From DASPOF01 sp035626155 (GTDB lineage Bacteria; Desulfobacterota; Binatia; Binatales; Binataceae): 64,000 nucleotides of DNA. The position numbers and the translations under genes are program-made. The notes under the pieces are model-generated. The model made no database searches and was not told the origin of the DNA. It saw only the letters and a program-made list of their open reading frames with translations. Location: the NCBI GenBank assembly GCA_035626155.1, contig DASPOF010000157.1, positions 20,294-84,293 of the forward strand, given 5' to 3'. The first letter of the stretch is position 1, and each line of letters starts with the position of its first letter. This document shows positions 26,190 through 34,687 of the stretch, piece by piece.

Positions 26190-27938
26190 ATGGAAAAAGG
26201 TTTGGCTGATAACGTGAGTGGAGGAAAGAATGATTTCGAATCGCTGATGGAAGAGAGCCTCAAGGCTCCTCGGCCCGGTGATGTTCTGGTCGGAAGAGTT
26301 CTCCTGATCACCCGCGATTACGTCATCATCGACATCAACTACAAATGCGAAGGGCAAGTCCCGCTCGCCGAATTCCTTGACGCGCAAGGCAACGTCACGG
26401 TCAAGGAAGGCGACGAGGTGGACGTTTACTTCGAAGGCACCGAAACCGAAAACGGCATGGTGATGCTTTCGCACGCCAAGGCCGAGAAGTACAAAATCTG
26501 GCGCGAACTCGACCGCGCATTCCAGAGCGAAACCCCGGTCGAGGGCGTGATACTCGGAAAGGTGAAGGGCGGGCTGAAGGTCGATATCGGCGTCCCCGCT
26601 TTTCTGCCCGGCTCTCATGTCGATCTGAGGCCGGCGCGCAATCTCGATCGCTACCTCGGACAGCGCGGACGCTTCCAGATCCTCAAGTTCAATCGCGCGC
26701 GCGGCAACGTGGTCGTTTCGCGCCGCAGCGTGCTCGAGCGCGAACGCGCATCGCTCAAGGAGCAGACCCTCAGGGTGCTCGAAGAGGGAGTCATCCTCGA
26801 GGGCACGGTGAAGAACATCACCGACTACGGCGCATTCATCGATCTCGGCGGAATCGACGGCCTCCTGCACGTCACCGACATGTCGTGGGGCCGCGTCTCG
26901 CATCCCTCCGAGGTGCTCAAGGTCGGCGACAAGGTGAAGGTCGTCGTCCTCAAGTACGACCCCTCCCGCGAGCGCGTATCGCTGGGCATGAAGCAGATCA
27001 TGCCCGACCCGTGGACCAAGGCGGCCGAGAATTATCCGCCCGGTACCCGCGTCAAGGGCAAAGTCGTCAGCGTGACCGACTACGGCGCGTTCGTCGAGCT
27101 CGAGGAGGGCATCGAGGGCTTGATCCACGTCTCGGAGATGAGCTGGAGCAAGCGCGCGGTGCATCCCTCCAAAGTCGTCAAGGAGGGCTCCATCGTCGAG
27201 GTGCAGGTGCTCGGCGTCGATGAGGCCAACCGGCGCATCTCGCTCGGGCTCAAGCAGACCGAACCCAACCCATGGGAGGAGCTCGCGCAAAAGCATCCGG
27301 TGGGAACTCGCGTCACCGGCAAGGTGAAGTCGATTACCGACTTCGGCGTGTTCGTCGAAATCGAGCCGGGAATCGACGGACTGGTCCACATTTCCGACTT
27401 GTCGTGGACCAGGAAAATCCGCCATCCCTCCGAGGTCTTCAAGAAGGGCGATGAGGTCGAGGCGGTCGTGCTCGGGATCGATGCCGAGAACGAGCGCGTG
27501 AGCCTCGGGGTCAAGCAGATCACGCCCGACCCCTGGCACACGATCGGCGAGCGCTACCCGCTCAACACTCGCGTTCACGGCAAGGTGACCTCGCTCGCGG
27601 ACTTCGGCGTGTTCGTCGAAATCGAGGAAGGGATCGAGGGATTGATCCACATCTCGCAGCTCAGCAATGAGCGGGTGGACAAGCCGTCGGCGCTGTACAA
27701 GGTGGGTGATGAGGTCGATGCGCTGGTGGTGCAGGTCGATTCCAAGGAGCGCAGAATCGGGCTGTCGATCAAGGCGCTCAAGGCTCACGAGGAGCGCGAG
27801 GAGATGCAGGCGTACTTGAAACGCGAGCACGAGGCCGCGCGCTTCTCGATGGAAGACATCCTCAACGAGGAACTGAGGCTCGACCGCGAGGATGGCGAGG
27901 GCCGCTCTTCGCGCGGCGGCCGCGGTCCGAATCGCTAG
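26190..27938 (+). CDS. rpsA: 30S ribosomal protein S1
   Basis: This protein binds mRNA at the small ribosomal subunit and helps start translation. It has 582 residues and six S1 RNA-binding repeats spaced by about 87 residues. The last four are most alike, with repeated TDYGAFV/IDL..GI.GL.HVSxMSW patterns (for example at about 210-245, 298-330, 385-415 and 470-505). The first two are the diverged ribosome-anchoring repeats. The N-terminus is the standard ...NDFESLMEESL. The cmk-rpsA-ihf order is classical in proteobacteria. Confidence 0.97.
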   Translation: MEKGLADNVSGGKNDFESLMEESLKAPRPGDVLVGRVLLITRDYVIIDINYKCEGQVPLAEFLDAQGNVTVKEGDEVDVYFEGTETENGMVMLSHAKAEKYKIWRELDRAFQSETPVEGVILGKVKGGLKVDIGVPAFLPGSHVDLRPARNLDRYLGQRGRFQILKFNRARGNVVVSRRSVLERERASLKEQTLRVLEEGVILEGTVKNITDYGAFIDLGGIDGLLHVTDMSWGRVSHPSEVLKVGDKVKVVVLKYDPSRERVSLGMKQIMPDPWTKAAENYPPGTRVKGKVVSVTDYGAFVELEEGIEGLIHVSEMSWSKRAVHPSKVVKEGSIVEVQVLGVDEANRRISLGLKQTEPNPWEELAQKHPVGTRVTGKVKSITDFGVFVEIEPGIDGLVHISDLSWTRKIRHPSEVFKKGDEVEAVVLGIDAENERVSLGVKQITPDPWHTIGERYPLNTRVHGKVTSLADFGVFVEIEEGIEGLIHISQLSNERVDKPSALYKVGDEVDALVVQVDSKERRIGLSIKALKAHEEREEMQAYLKREHEAARFSMEDILNEELRLDREDGEGRSSRGGRGPNR

Positions 27939-27985
27939 GGCCGGGGCGCGCACGCGGCGCGAAGGCGCATTTTGCATTCACGCCC

Positions 27986-28282
27986 ATGACCAAACGCGGA
28001 ATCATCGAGGAGCTTCTCGCGCGCCATCAGGGTGTCTCCCACCGCCAGTCCGAGACGATCGTCAACGTGATGTTCGATTCGATTGCCGGCGCGCTTGCCG
28101 GCGGCGGGCGAATCGAAGTGCGCGGGTTCGGCAGTTTCGGCGTCAAGCATCGGCGCGCCCGCCAGGGCCGCAATCCCAAGACCGGCGAAGTGGTGAAGGT
28201 GGACGCCAAGCGCATCCCGTTCTTCCGCGCAGGCAAGGAACTTCGAAGCGAGATAAATGCCGACGCGCCGACGCTGCGCTAA
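27986..28282 (+). CDS. ihfB: Integration host factor beta-type subunit
   Basis: This is a 98-residue DNA-bending protein of the HU/IHF family. It has the conserved FGSFGVKHRRARQGRNPKTGEVV arm region, including the proline-tipped beta-ribbon area, and an ELLARHQGVSHRQSETIV N-terminal helix pair. Position right after rpsA is that of ihfB (himD) in proteobacteria, and a likely IhfA partner is encoded at 49083. An HU assignment cannot be excluded from sequence alone. It overlaps the HIT gene by 26 bases. Confidence 0.88.
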   Translation: MTKRGIIEELLARHQGVSHRQSETIVNVMFDSIAGALAGGGRIEVRGFGSFGVKHRRARQGRNPKTGEVVKVDAKRIPFFRAGKELRSEINADAPTLR

Positions 28283-28823
28283 GGGCAGGGCCTCCAAGCC
28301 GCCGGCCGCCGCGGGCCTGAGGCTGTGGGCGCCGTGGCGGTACGCCTACCTCAAGGCCGCCACCGCGGGGACAGTCGGTCAGTGCATCTTTTGCTTCGGC
28401 CGGCTGCGCGAGGGCGAGCGGCGCAGGCGGCTCGTGCTCTACGAGAATTCGGTGGCGACGGTCATGCTCAACCGCTACCCGTACAACAACGGGCACGTGA
28501 TGGTTGCGCCGCGCCGCCACGTCGCATCGCTGGAGCTGCTCACGCGCGAGGAACGAATCGAAGTGAATGAGCTGGTTGCGTCCTCGGTGAAAGTCCTTCG
28601 CGGCGCGCTCAAGCCGGAGGGGCTCAACGTAGGGGCGAACCTGGGGCGGGTCGCGGGGGCGGGATTCGCGGACCACCTGCACTGGCACCTGGTGCCGCGC
28701 TGGGGTGGGGATACAAATTTCATGCCGGTACTTGCTTCAACGCGCGTGCTATCGCAGCATCTTGAGGACAGTTACGCGCGCTTAAGACCGGTTTTCAAAA
28801 CGATCGGGGCTGATTTAACTTAG
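28257..28823 (+). CDS. HIT family hydrolase
   Basis: This 188-residue nucleotide-binding hydrolase or transferase belongs to the histidine triad superfamily. The triad is FADHLHWHLVPRW near residues 139-151. An upstream CIFCF pair (Cys-x-x-Cys near residue 44) and RYPYNNGHVMVAPRRH match the Ap4A phosphorylase-like HIT branch. Typical substrates are dinucleoside polyphosphates or adenylated compounds, but the one here is not known. The N-terminal 20 residues from ATG 28257 overlap ihfB; the domain starts at WAPWRYAYL. Confidence 0.9.
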   Translation: MPTRRRCAKGRASKPPAAAGLRLWAPWRYAYLKAATAGTVGQCIFCFGRLREGERRRRLVLYENSVATVMLNRYPYNNGHVMVAPRRHVASLELLTREERIEVNELVASSVKVLRGALKPEGLNVGANLGRVAGAGFADHLHWHLVPRWGGDTNFMPVLASTRVLSQHLEDSYARLRPVFKTIGADLT

Positions 28824-28848
28824 GAGCAGAACTACGATCGGAAATTCC

Positions 28849-30258
28849 ATGGATCAAAATCTGCGCAACATCACGACCCTCGGCGGCCTGAAGGCCGCGG
28901 GCTACAAGACCGTCCCGGTGCGCATGGAAATGCGCAACAACCTGCTCGACCGCCTGCGCAACAAGCAGAAAATTCTCCCCGGGATCGTCGGCTACGATGA
29001 CTCGGTCATTCCCGAGATCGAAAACGCCGTCCTGGCCGGCCATCACATGATCTTTCTCGGCGAGCGCGGGCAGGCGAAATCGAGGATCATCCGGGCGCTG
29101 GCGGAGGTGCTCGATGAGTACGTGGCCGCGGTGAAGGGCTGCGAGATCAACGACGATCCCTACGCGCCGACTTGCCGGCAATGCCGCCGCCTGGCCGCGG
29201 AGAAGGGCGATGAGCTGGAGATCGCGTGGATCGGCCGCGACCATCGCTATGCCGAGAAGCTTGCGACCCCCGACGTGTCGGTCGCGGATCTGATCGGCGA
29301 GATCGATCCGATCAAGGTTGCCGAGGGGCGCTACCTCGCCGACGAGGAGACGATCCATTACGGGCTTATCCCGCGCACCAATCGCGGCATCTTCGCGATC
29401 AACGAGCTTCCGGACCTTACCGAGAAGGTGCAGGTCGGGCTTTTCAACCTGATGGAGGAGAAGGACGTCCAGATCAAGGGCTACAAGATCCGGCTTCCGC
29501 TCGACCTGGTTTTCGTCGCGAGCGCCAATCCCGAGGACTACACCTCGCGCGGAAGGATAATCACCCCGCTCAAGGACCGCTTCGACGTTCAGATCCGGAC
29601 GCATTACCCCAAGACGATAGAGGACGAGATCGCGATCATGGAGCAGGAGGCGGCGTATCCGCCGCGCAGCGGGATGGAGGTCCGGATTCCGCAGTTCCTC
29701 AAGGAGATTCTCGCGCAAATCACCTTCGAGGCGCGCAGCTCCAACGAGATCAACCAGTCCTCGGGCGTCTCCGTGCGCGTGACGATCAACAACTTCGAGT
29801 CGGTAATCTCCAATGCCGAGAAACGATCGGTGATGAACGGAGAGACCGAGATCGTCCCGCGAATCTCCGACCTACATTCCGCATACGCATCGACCGCCGG
29901 CAAGATCGAGCTCGAGTACGTCGGCGAGGACAAGAAAGAGAGCGACCTGGTCGAGCGCCTCATCAACCGCGCCGTGCTCAAGGTCTTCGACCGCTGCGTC
30001 AAGCTCGACGATCTCAAGAAGGTGATCGCCTACTTCGAGCAGGGTTGGGGCGTCGAGGTTTCCGATCGCGCGCCGTACTCAGAGTATATGGAGCCGCTGC
30101 GCGAGATCGCGGGGCTGCGCGAGGCGATCGCGGCGCTGGGACCGTTCGAGACGCCGGGGCTGATGGCGGCGGCGAGCGAATTCATCCTCGAGGGCCTCCA
30201 TCTCCATCAGAAACTCAACAAGGATTGCCAGGGCGGGCGGTTCGCCTATCACGCCTGA
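28849..30258 (+). CDS. MoxR/ChlI-type AAA+ ATPase
   Basis: This AAA+ ATPase of 469 residues is related to magnesium chelatase subunit I and MoxR chaperones. The Walker A region is FLGERGQAKSRIIRAL near residues 70-85. The segment between it and Walker B carries a cysteine pair (PTCRQCRRL). Walker B and sensor blocks are in GIFAINELPDLTEKVQ and FVASANPEDY. The C-terminal 150 residues are helical. It stands 16 bases upstream of a VWA protein, and this pairing is the hallmark of MoxR-VWA systems that remodel or load metal into partner proteins. The target is unknown. No cobalamin or chlorophyll genes are nearby. Confidence 0.88.
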   Translation: MDQNLRNITTLGGLKAAGYKTVPVRMEMRNNLLDRLRNKQKILPGIVGYDDSVIPEIENAVLAGHHMIFLGERGQAKSRIIRALAEVLDEYVAAVKGCEINDDPYAPTCRQCRRLAAEKGDELEIAWIGRDHRYAEKLATPDVSVADLIGEIDPIKVAEGRYLADEETIHYGLIPRTNRGIFAINELPDLTEKVQVGLFNLMEEKDVQIKGYKIRLPLDLVFVASANPEDYTSRGRIITPLKDRFDVQIRTHYPKTIEDEIAIMEQEAAYPPRSGMEVRIPQFLKEILAQITFEARSSNEINQSSGVSVRVTINNFESVISNAEKRSVMNGETEIVPRISDLHSAYASTAGKIELEYVGEDKKESDLVERLINRAVLKVFDRCVKLDDLKKVIAYFEQGWGVEVSDRAPYSEYMEPLREIAGLREAIAALGPFETPGLMAAASEFILEGLHLHQKLNKDCQGGRFAYHA

Positions 30259-30274
30259 CCCCCGGGGCCGCATC

Positions 30275-31870
30275 ATGGCGGTAATCGCGCGCTATACCAT
30301 CTGGGACGGCACTCAGAAGCTCAAGCTCGATGCCGACAAGGTGTTCGAGAAGCTGGCCGAGTACCTTTCCTACACCGACGACGTCCGGCAGGCGCTCGAC
30401 TGGATGATGCGCCAGGGGCTGGACTTCGAAGGCGTGCGCGTAATGGGCCTCGATGAGTTCATCGAGCAACTGCGCCAGGAGATGCGCCAGCGCTATCGCG
30501 ATTTCAATCTCAAGGATTCGCTCTCCGAGATGGAGCAGAAGCTCGCCGACATCCTCGATCGCGAGCGCAAGACCCTTGAATCCCTCAAGGGACAAAAACC
30601 CGGCGTCGAGGACAAGCAGCGCGAACTCTCGCGCATGCCGCGCCGGCTCTCCGAGGCGATCCGCAAGCTCGAAAGCTACGGCTTCGAGGATGCGCAGGCG
30701 AAATCCGACTTCGAACAACTGCTCGAGGAGTACGAGAACATCCGCGACCTCGAGAACTTCCGCGATCGCAACCAGCACATGTTCCGCGGCCCCAAGAGCC
30801 TCGGCTACCGCGAGTCGCTCGACTTGATGCGCGAGATGGACCGGATGCGCCAGCTCGAGCAGGACCTGATGTCGGGCAACTTCGAGACCATGTCGCTCGA
30901 CGATTTGCGCGAGCTGCTCGGCGAGCAGGCATCGCGCGATTTCCAGAATCTCCGCCAGGTGATGATCCTGTTGCAGGACTCCGGATACCTGATGCCCAAG
31001 GGCGAGCACTTCCAGCTCTCACCCAAGGGCGTGCGGCGGATCGGACAGCTCGCGCTGCGCGACATCTACCAGAACCTGCTCAAGGATCGATCGGGCGGCC
31101 ACTCAACCGACTATCGCGGCATCACCGAGATGCGCCCCGAGGAGACCCGCCCGTACTCGTTTGGCGATCCGCTCAACCTGAACCTGGTCGCCACGCTCAA
31201 GCACGCGCTCGCGCGCAAGCCGGGCGTGCCGCTCAAGCTCGACCCCGAAGACTTCGAGATTTTCGAAACCGACAACGCGAGCACGTCGGCGACGGTCCTG
31301 TGCCTGGACATGTCGTGGTCGATGAGCTGGGAGGGGCGGTTCGCGGCGGCGAAGAAAGTCGCGATGGCGATGGAGACGCTGATCCGGTCGAAGTTCCCGC
31401 GCGATTTCTTCTCGATCGTCGGGTTCTTCACGCGCGCCGTCGAACTCAAGCTCAAGGACCTGCCCGAGGCGTCCTGGAATATGGGCGACCCGTTCACCAA
31501 TCTTCAGGACGGCCTGCGGCTCGCCTCCGACCTGCTTGCGCGGCATCCCTCGCGCAACCAGCACATCATCGTGATCACCGACGGCCAGCCGACCGCCTAC
31601 TTCCTCAACAAGCGGCTGTACTGCGAATGGCCGCTGTCATTCGGCGGCATCAGCATGCGTGCGGCGCAGGAGACGCTCAAGGAAGTCGAGCGCATCACGC
31701 GCAAGGGCATCGTGATCAACACGTTCATGCTCGATGACGCTCCGAGCCTGCGCGCATTCGTCGAGAAGATGACGCAGATCAATCACGGCCGCGCGCTCTA
31801 CACGCGCCCCGACCATCTCGGCGAATACATGCTGGTGGACTACCTCTCCAAGAAGCGCAAGCGCGTCTGA
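30275..31870 (+). CDS. VWA-domain protein, partner of the AAA+ ATPase
   Basis: This 531-residue protein has a long helical and charged N-terminal part (about residues 1-340, with coiled-coil-like stretches around 85-230). A C-terminal von Willebrand A domain follows at about 345-520. The MIDAS metal site is complete: DMSWS near residue 348, the threonine in GDPFTNLQDGL and the aspartate in VITDGQPTA. No signal peptide or membrane segment is visible, so it is cytoplasmic. Together with the ATPase it forms a two-gene module like MoxR-VWA or ChlI-ChlD pairs. A reasonable inference is ATP-driven remodelling of an unknown protein or complex. Confidence 0.86.
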   Translation: MAVIARYTIWDGTQKLKLDADKVFEKLAEYLSYTDDVRQALDWMMRQGLDFEGVRVMGLDEFIEQLRQEMRQRYRDFNLKDSLSEMEQKLADILDRERKTLESLKGQKPGVEDKQRELSRMPRRLSEAIRKLESYGFEDAQAKSDFEQLLEEYENIRDLENFRDRNQHMFRGPKSLGYRESLDLMREMDRMRQLEQDLMSGNFETMSLDDLRELLGEQASRDFQNLRQVMILLQDSGYLMPKGEHFQLSPKGVRRIGQLALRDIYQNLLKDRSGGHSTDYRGITEMRPEETRPYSFGDPLNLNLVATLKHALARKPGVPLKLDPEDFEIFETDNASTSATVLCLDMSWSMSWEGRFAAAKKVAMAMETLIRSKFPRDFFSIVGFFTRAVELKLKDLPEASWNMGDPFTNLQDGLRLASDLLARHPSRNQHIIVITDGQPTAYFLNKRLYCEWPLSFGGISMRAAQETLKEVERITRKGIVINTFMLDDAPSLRAFVEKMTQINHGRALYTRPDHLGEYMLVDYLSKKRKRV

Positions 31871-31887
31871 AGCCCGGCTAGTGGGCG

Positions 31888-31953
31888 GCCTTCATTTGCC
31901 GCCGGCTGGAGGGGCGGTAATCTGGGCCCTCTCCCTGTAGCTGGGAGAGGGTG
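31888..31953 (+). repeat. Dispersed palindromic intergenic repeat, copy 1
   Basis: The sequence begins GCCTTCATTTGCCGCCGGCT and runs into a hairpin of CCTCTCCC and GGGAGAGG separated by a short loop (around 31928-31950). Two other copies are at 52287-52349 (same strand) and 54637-54707 (opposite strand). All three lie in gaps between genes, so this is a dispersed repeat of this genome, similar in style to REP/MITE-like elements. Confidence 0.75.
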
Positions 31954-32030
31954 TGGGTGAGCGACCGCTTCGCGGCGCGGATGTCTGATGCGCCGCGAAT
32001 CTGCGACCGGGCAACTGCGCAGGCAGTACT

Positions 32031-32321
32031 TTAATCGCGCGCTCGAAATGATGCGGGGACGGCGCACGAGCCGCATCCGCATCCACCGGCTTTCGAAGGC
32101 GGAGCGCCGAGGTAGTAACCGGTCCGTTCGAGTTCGGACGCATCGACCCACTCGATCGCGCTCGCGATAGCGCTGTCGCAATGGACGCAGTGGCGATGCT
32201 CGTTCCCGTCCGCGCCGATCGCAAGACAGGTCAGCACGGTTTTATCGCAACTGTGGCAGTGCGCGAGCGGAAACCGCGAGCCGACTGAATTCGGATCCGG
32301 CATCGTCATCGAGGCTACCAT
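32031..32321 (-). CDS. Small zinc-ribbon protein with CGCGSC tail
   Basis: This 96-residue (or, from later ATG codons, about 90-residue) protein has a zinc ribbon made of CHSCDKTVLTC and HCVHC (about residues 22-47). Its second half contains WVDASELERTGY and ends with GGCGCGSC, a metal-binding-looking tail. Small proteins with this ribbon plus Gly/Cys-rich tail are known in delta-type and related genomes, but no function is established. It lies alone on the reverse strand between the VWA gene and the NHL protein. Confidence 0.65.
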   Translation of the reverse strand: MVASMTMPDPNSVGSRFPLAHCHSCDKTVLTCLAIGADGNEHRHCVHCDSAIASAIEWVDASELERTGYYLGAPPSKAGGCGCGSCAVPASFRARD

Positions 32322-32403
32322 CGCGCGCGCTCGGTGTCATTCTCGAATGAACCGCGGTAGCGGTTCAGACTGCACTTTCCCTTATTTCCTCGCTTTTTTC
32401 TCC

Positions 32404-32431
32404 GTCATTCCCGCGCGCGTGTCTGGCGCGC
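32404..32431 (+). repeat. 28-base repeat, inverted copy at 52438-52465
   Basis: These 28 bases match the reverse complement of 52438-52465 perfectly. The core reads GTCATTCCCGCGCGCGTGTC. Both copies are intergenic and both lie close to a copy of the palindromic repeat. The upstream side also holds an 8-base hairpin, TGAACCGC-GGTA-GCGGTTCA, at 32348-32367. Confidence 0.8.
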
Positions 32432-32444
32432 ACCGCTGACGGCG

Positions 32445-34481
32445 CTACTGACCGGCCGGACCAATTGCAATTCCGCCCGACCAGAGCAGAAATGGAGCGA
32501 GCCCGGAGAAGGCACCACCGATGGTGCCGATCGGCGCGACATTGCCGTAGCTGTCGGCTGCAAAGGCTACAACCGGAGTTGGTGTTTCACGGAACATGGC
32601 TACGCACAGACCGCCTCCTCCCCCCACGACGAACCTCCCGCCGTTCAACGTATAAATGTTCTGCTTTGAATCGAGCGCGATTCCGTAGGGAACGCCCAGT
32701 CCAGTGTTCGCACCGCTAATCGTGGCGACGGGTGCAACGTCGCCGTTGCTGCCTGGAGAATAGACGGTGACGCTTGCCGGGCCGGTCGGATAGCAGCCAC
32801 AGGGTGTGCATTTGGAGCGGCCCTGGTTCCCCACATAGGTTCCCCCATCGTGATCCACGGCGATTGCCCTCGGGAATTTAAGCCCGGTTCTGGGACCGCT
32901 GATGGCGGCGATGGGTTTCGCATTGCCATTGCTTCCGGCTGGATAAACGGTGACGTTCGCGGTGCTGGTTTGCGAGCATGATCCCAAATCGCATTCTATG
33001 CCGGGGAAATTCGCCACATAGAGATCGCCGCCCGGGTCCACGGCGATGCCGGTCGGGACGTTCGTTTCGCCGCGGTCAATCTTGATCGTAGCCTTTGGTG
33101 TCACATTTCCGGCGCTACCTTCGCCATATACAGTGATAGCCTTGTCGTCATTCAGCACAAAGATATTGCGTCTGGAATCTACCGCAATGCCAAAAGGGTG
33201 ATAGAGTCGCGTTTTGTCTCCGGCGATGGTCGCGATTGGCGCAGCGGCGGCATAGCTGCCCGGGGAATAGATTGTGACGCTGCCGCCAGCCAACTGGTTT
33301 GCCACGTATATATTCCCGCTGGAGTCCACCGCGATTCCGGAAGCGCCGTCGAGTCCGGTGGAACTGCTGGTGATCGTGACCAGCGGTGCTGCGTCGCCGC
33401 TGCTACCGGCCGCATAGATGGTTATGCTGCCAAGGTGATTTGTCCCGCCATCAGCGTTCGCTACGTAAAGACTGCCGCTGGCATCCAGCGCGATGCCATA
33501 GGGCCCGTCAAGGCCGGTATCGGGGCCCTTGATAATTGCGGCAGGGGGGACGTTGCCGTTGCTACCCGCCGGATAAACATTGACGCTGCCGCCCGTCACG
33601 TACAAGTTCCCGCTGGAATCCAACACGATGCCCTGTGGGAAGTCGGGAAGAAGTGTATGGGACCCCGTGATGATAGCCATAGGCCGCGCGTCACCGTTGC
33701 TGCCGGCCTGATAGACAGTGATGCTGGAATCATATTCGAGATTACCGCTGGTATTGGCGGTGTGATAGTTGGCCACATAGATGTTACCGCTCGAATCGAG
33801 CGCGATGGCGAGAGGCTGAGCAAGTCCAGTCGCGGCTCCGCTGATCGTGGCGATTGGCGCGGTGTCCCCATTGCTTCCGGGAGGATAAACAGTAATTTGC
33901 CCAGCATCCTCAGTGCCGGGCACGAAAGGGCCGCCCGTTTCATTCGCGACATAGATGTTCCCCAGGGAGTCCACTGCAATACCGGCAGGCAAATCAAACC
34001 CCCCGGCAATGGTGGCAATAGGAGCCTCATTAACGACCCCGGTGCTGGTCCCCAGCGGCGGATAGACCGTGATGCTGGCCCACGAACCGAACATGGAGTT
34101 CAGTACGTAGATTTGTCCGCTCGCATCCAATGCGATCGCGAGCGGACTGGTGAGCCCGGTATTGGAACCGCCAATTACGGCGATCGGTGGCACGTTGCCG
34201 TTGGCGTTCGCCGCATAGACCGTGACCGTATTAGTCACGGCATTTGTCGTGTAGATTCTGCCGCTTAAGTCCCTGGCGATGCCGCTTGGATAGGTCATGT
34301 CAGTCGTCAGAGCGAGCGGCGCAACATCGCCCCAGCTACCAATTGGATAGGCGGTCACATCGTACAGATTGGTGACGAAGATCGTATTGTTCGTCAGTCC
34401 GGCCGTCGCGCCGCGGACAGGCGCAACGCCGATCATGCCAAACAGAAGAGCGGCAAACGCCGCGGCTCTTGCGATTTTCAT
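32445..34481 (-). CDS. Secreted NHL/SBBP-repeat beta-propeller protein
   Basis: This 678-residue exported protein has a signal peptide (AAAFAALLFGMIGVAPVRG) and about a dozen repeats of roughly 45-60 residues. The repeats follow a pattern such as GIALDSSGNIYVANxxxGSITVYPAGSNGDAAPIATI. This is the NHL-like propeller pattern of extracellular proteins. About two propellers can be formed from that many blades. No enzyme motif was seen, so it is likely a surface or periplasmic binding scaffold. Codon use in some blades is less GC-rich than in the neighbours. Its partner is unknown. Confidence 0.85.
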   Translation of the reverse strand: MKIARAAAFAALLFGMIGVAPVRGATAGLTNNTIFVTNLYDVTAYPIGSWGDVAPLALTTDMTYPSGIARDLSGRIYTTNAVTNTVTVYAANANGNVPPIAVIGGSNTGLTSPLAIALDASGQIYVLNSMFGSWASITVYPPLGTSTGVVNEAPIATIAGGFDLPAGIAVDSLGNIYVANETGGPFVPGTEDAGQITVYPPGSNGDTAPIATISGAATGLAQPLAIALDSSGNIYVANYHTANTSGNLEYDSSITVYQAGSNGDARPMAIITGSHTLLPDFPQGIVLDSSGNLYVTGGSVNVYPAGSNGNVPPAAIIKGPDTGLDGPYGIALDASGSLYVANADGGTNHLGSITIYAAGSSGDAAPLVTITSSSTGLDGASGIAVDSSGNIYVANQLAGGSVTIYSPGSYAAAAPIATIAGDKTRLYHPFGIAVDSRRNIFVLNDDKAITVYGEGSAGNVTPKATIKIDRGETNVPTGIAVDPGGDLYVANFPGIECDLGSCSQTSTANVTVYPAGSNGNAKPIAAISGPRTGLKFPRAIAVDHDGGTYVGNQGRSKCTPCGCYPTGPASVTVYSPGSNGDVAPVATISGANTGLGVPYGIALDSKQNIYTLNGGRFVVGGGGGLCVAMFRETPTPVVAFAADSYGNVAPIGTIGGAFSGLAPFLLWSGGIAIGPAGQ

Positions 34482-34687
34482 TTTCCCCTGCTCGATCTCT
34501 TGAAGCCCCGACTACGCCGCTACCTGCGTCCTCAAAAAATCCACGGTGATGCGCTACTGTACGGCACCGTTTACGATGGTCGATCGCATTCGACAGAGTG
34601 TTTGTCAACAGCCTGTTAGCCGCGCGCGCGAATGACTAATTGGGATGTCGGATGCGCGTCATCAGGCGGAGCATCCCGCGAGCGCGA

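Noticed and set aside
26172..27977. 601-codon open frame antisense to rpsA
   Set aside because: Its repeats simply mirror the S1 repeats on the other strand; no independent protein character.
32348..32367. 8-base hairpin TGAACCGC-GGTA-GCGGTTCA
   Set aside because: No U-run follows on either strand and no gene is clearly served; mentioned only as context of the nearby repeat.
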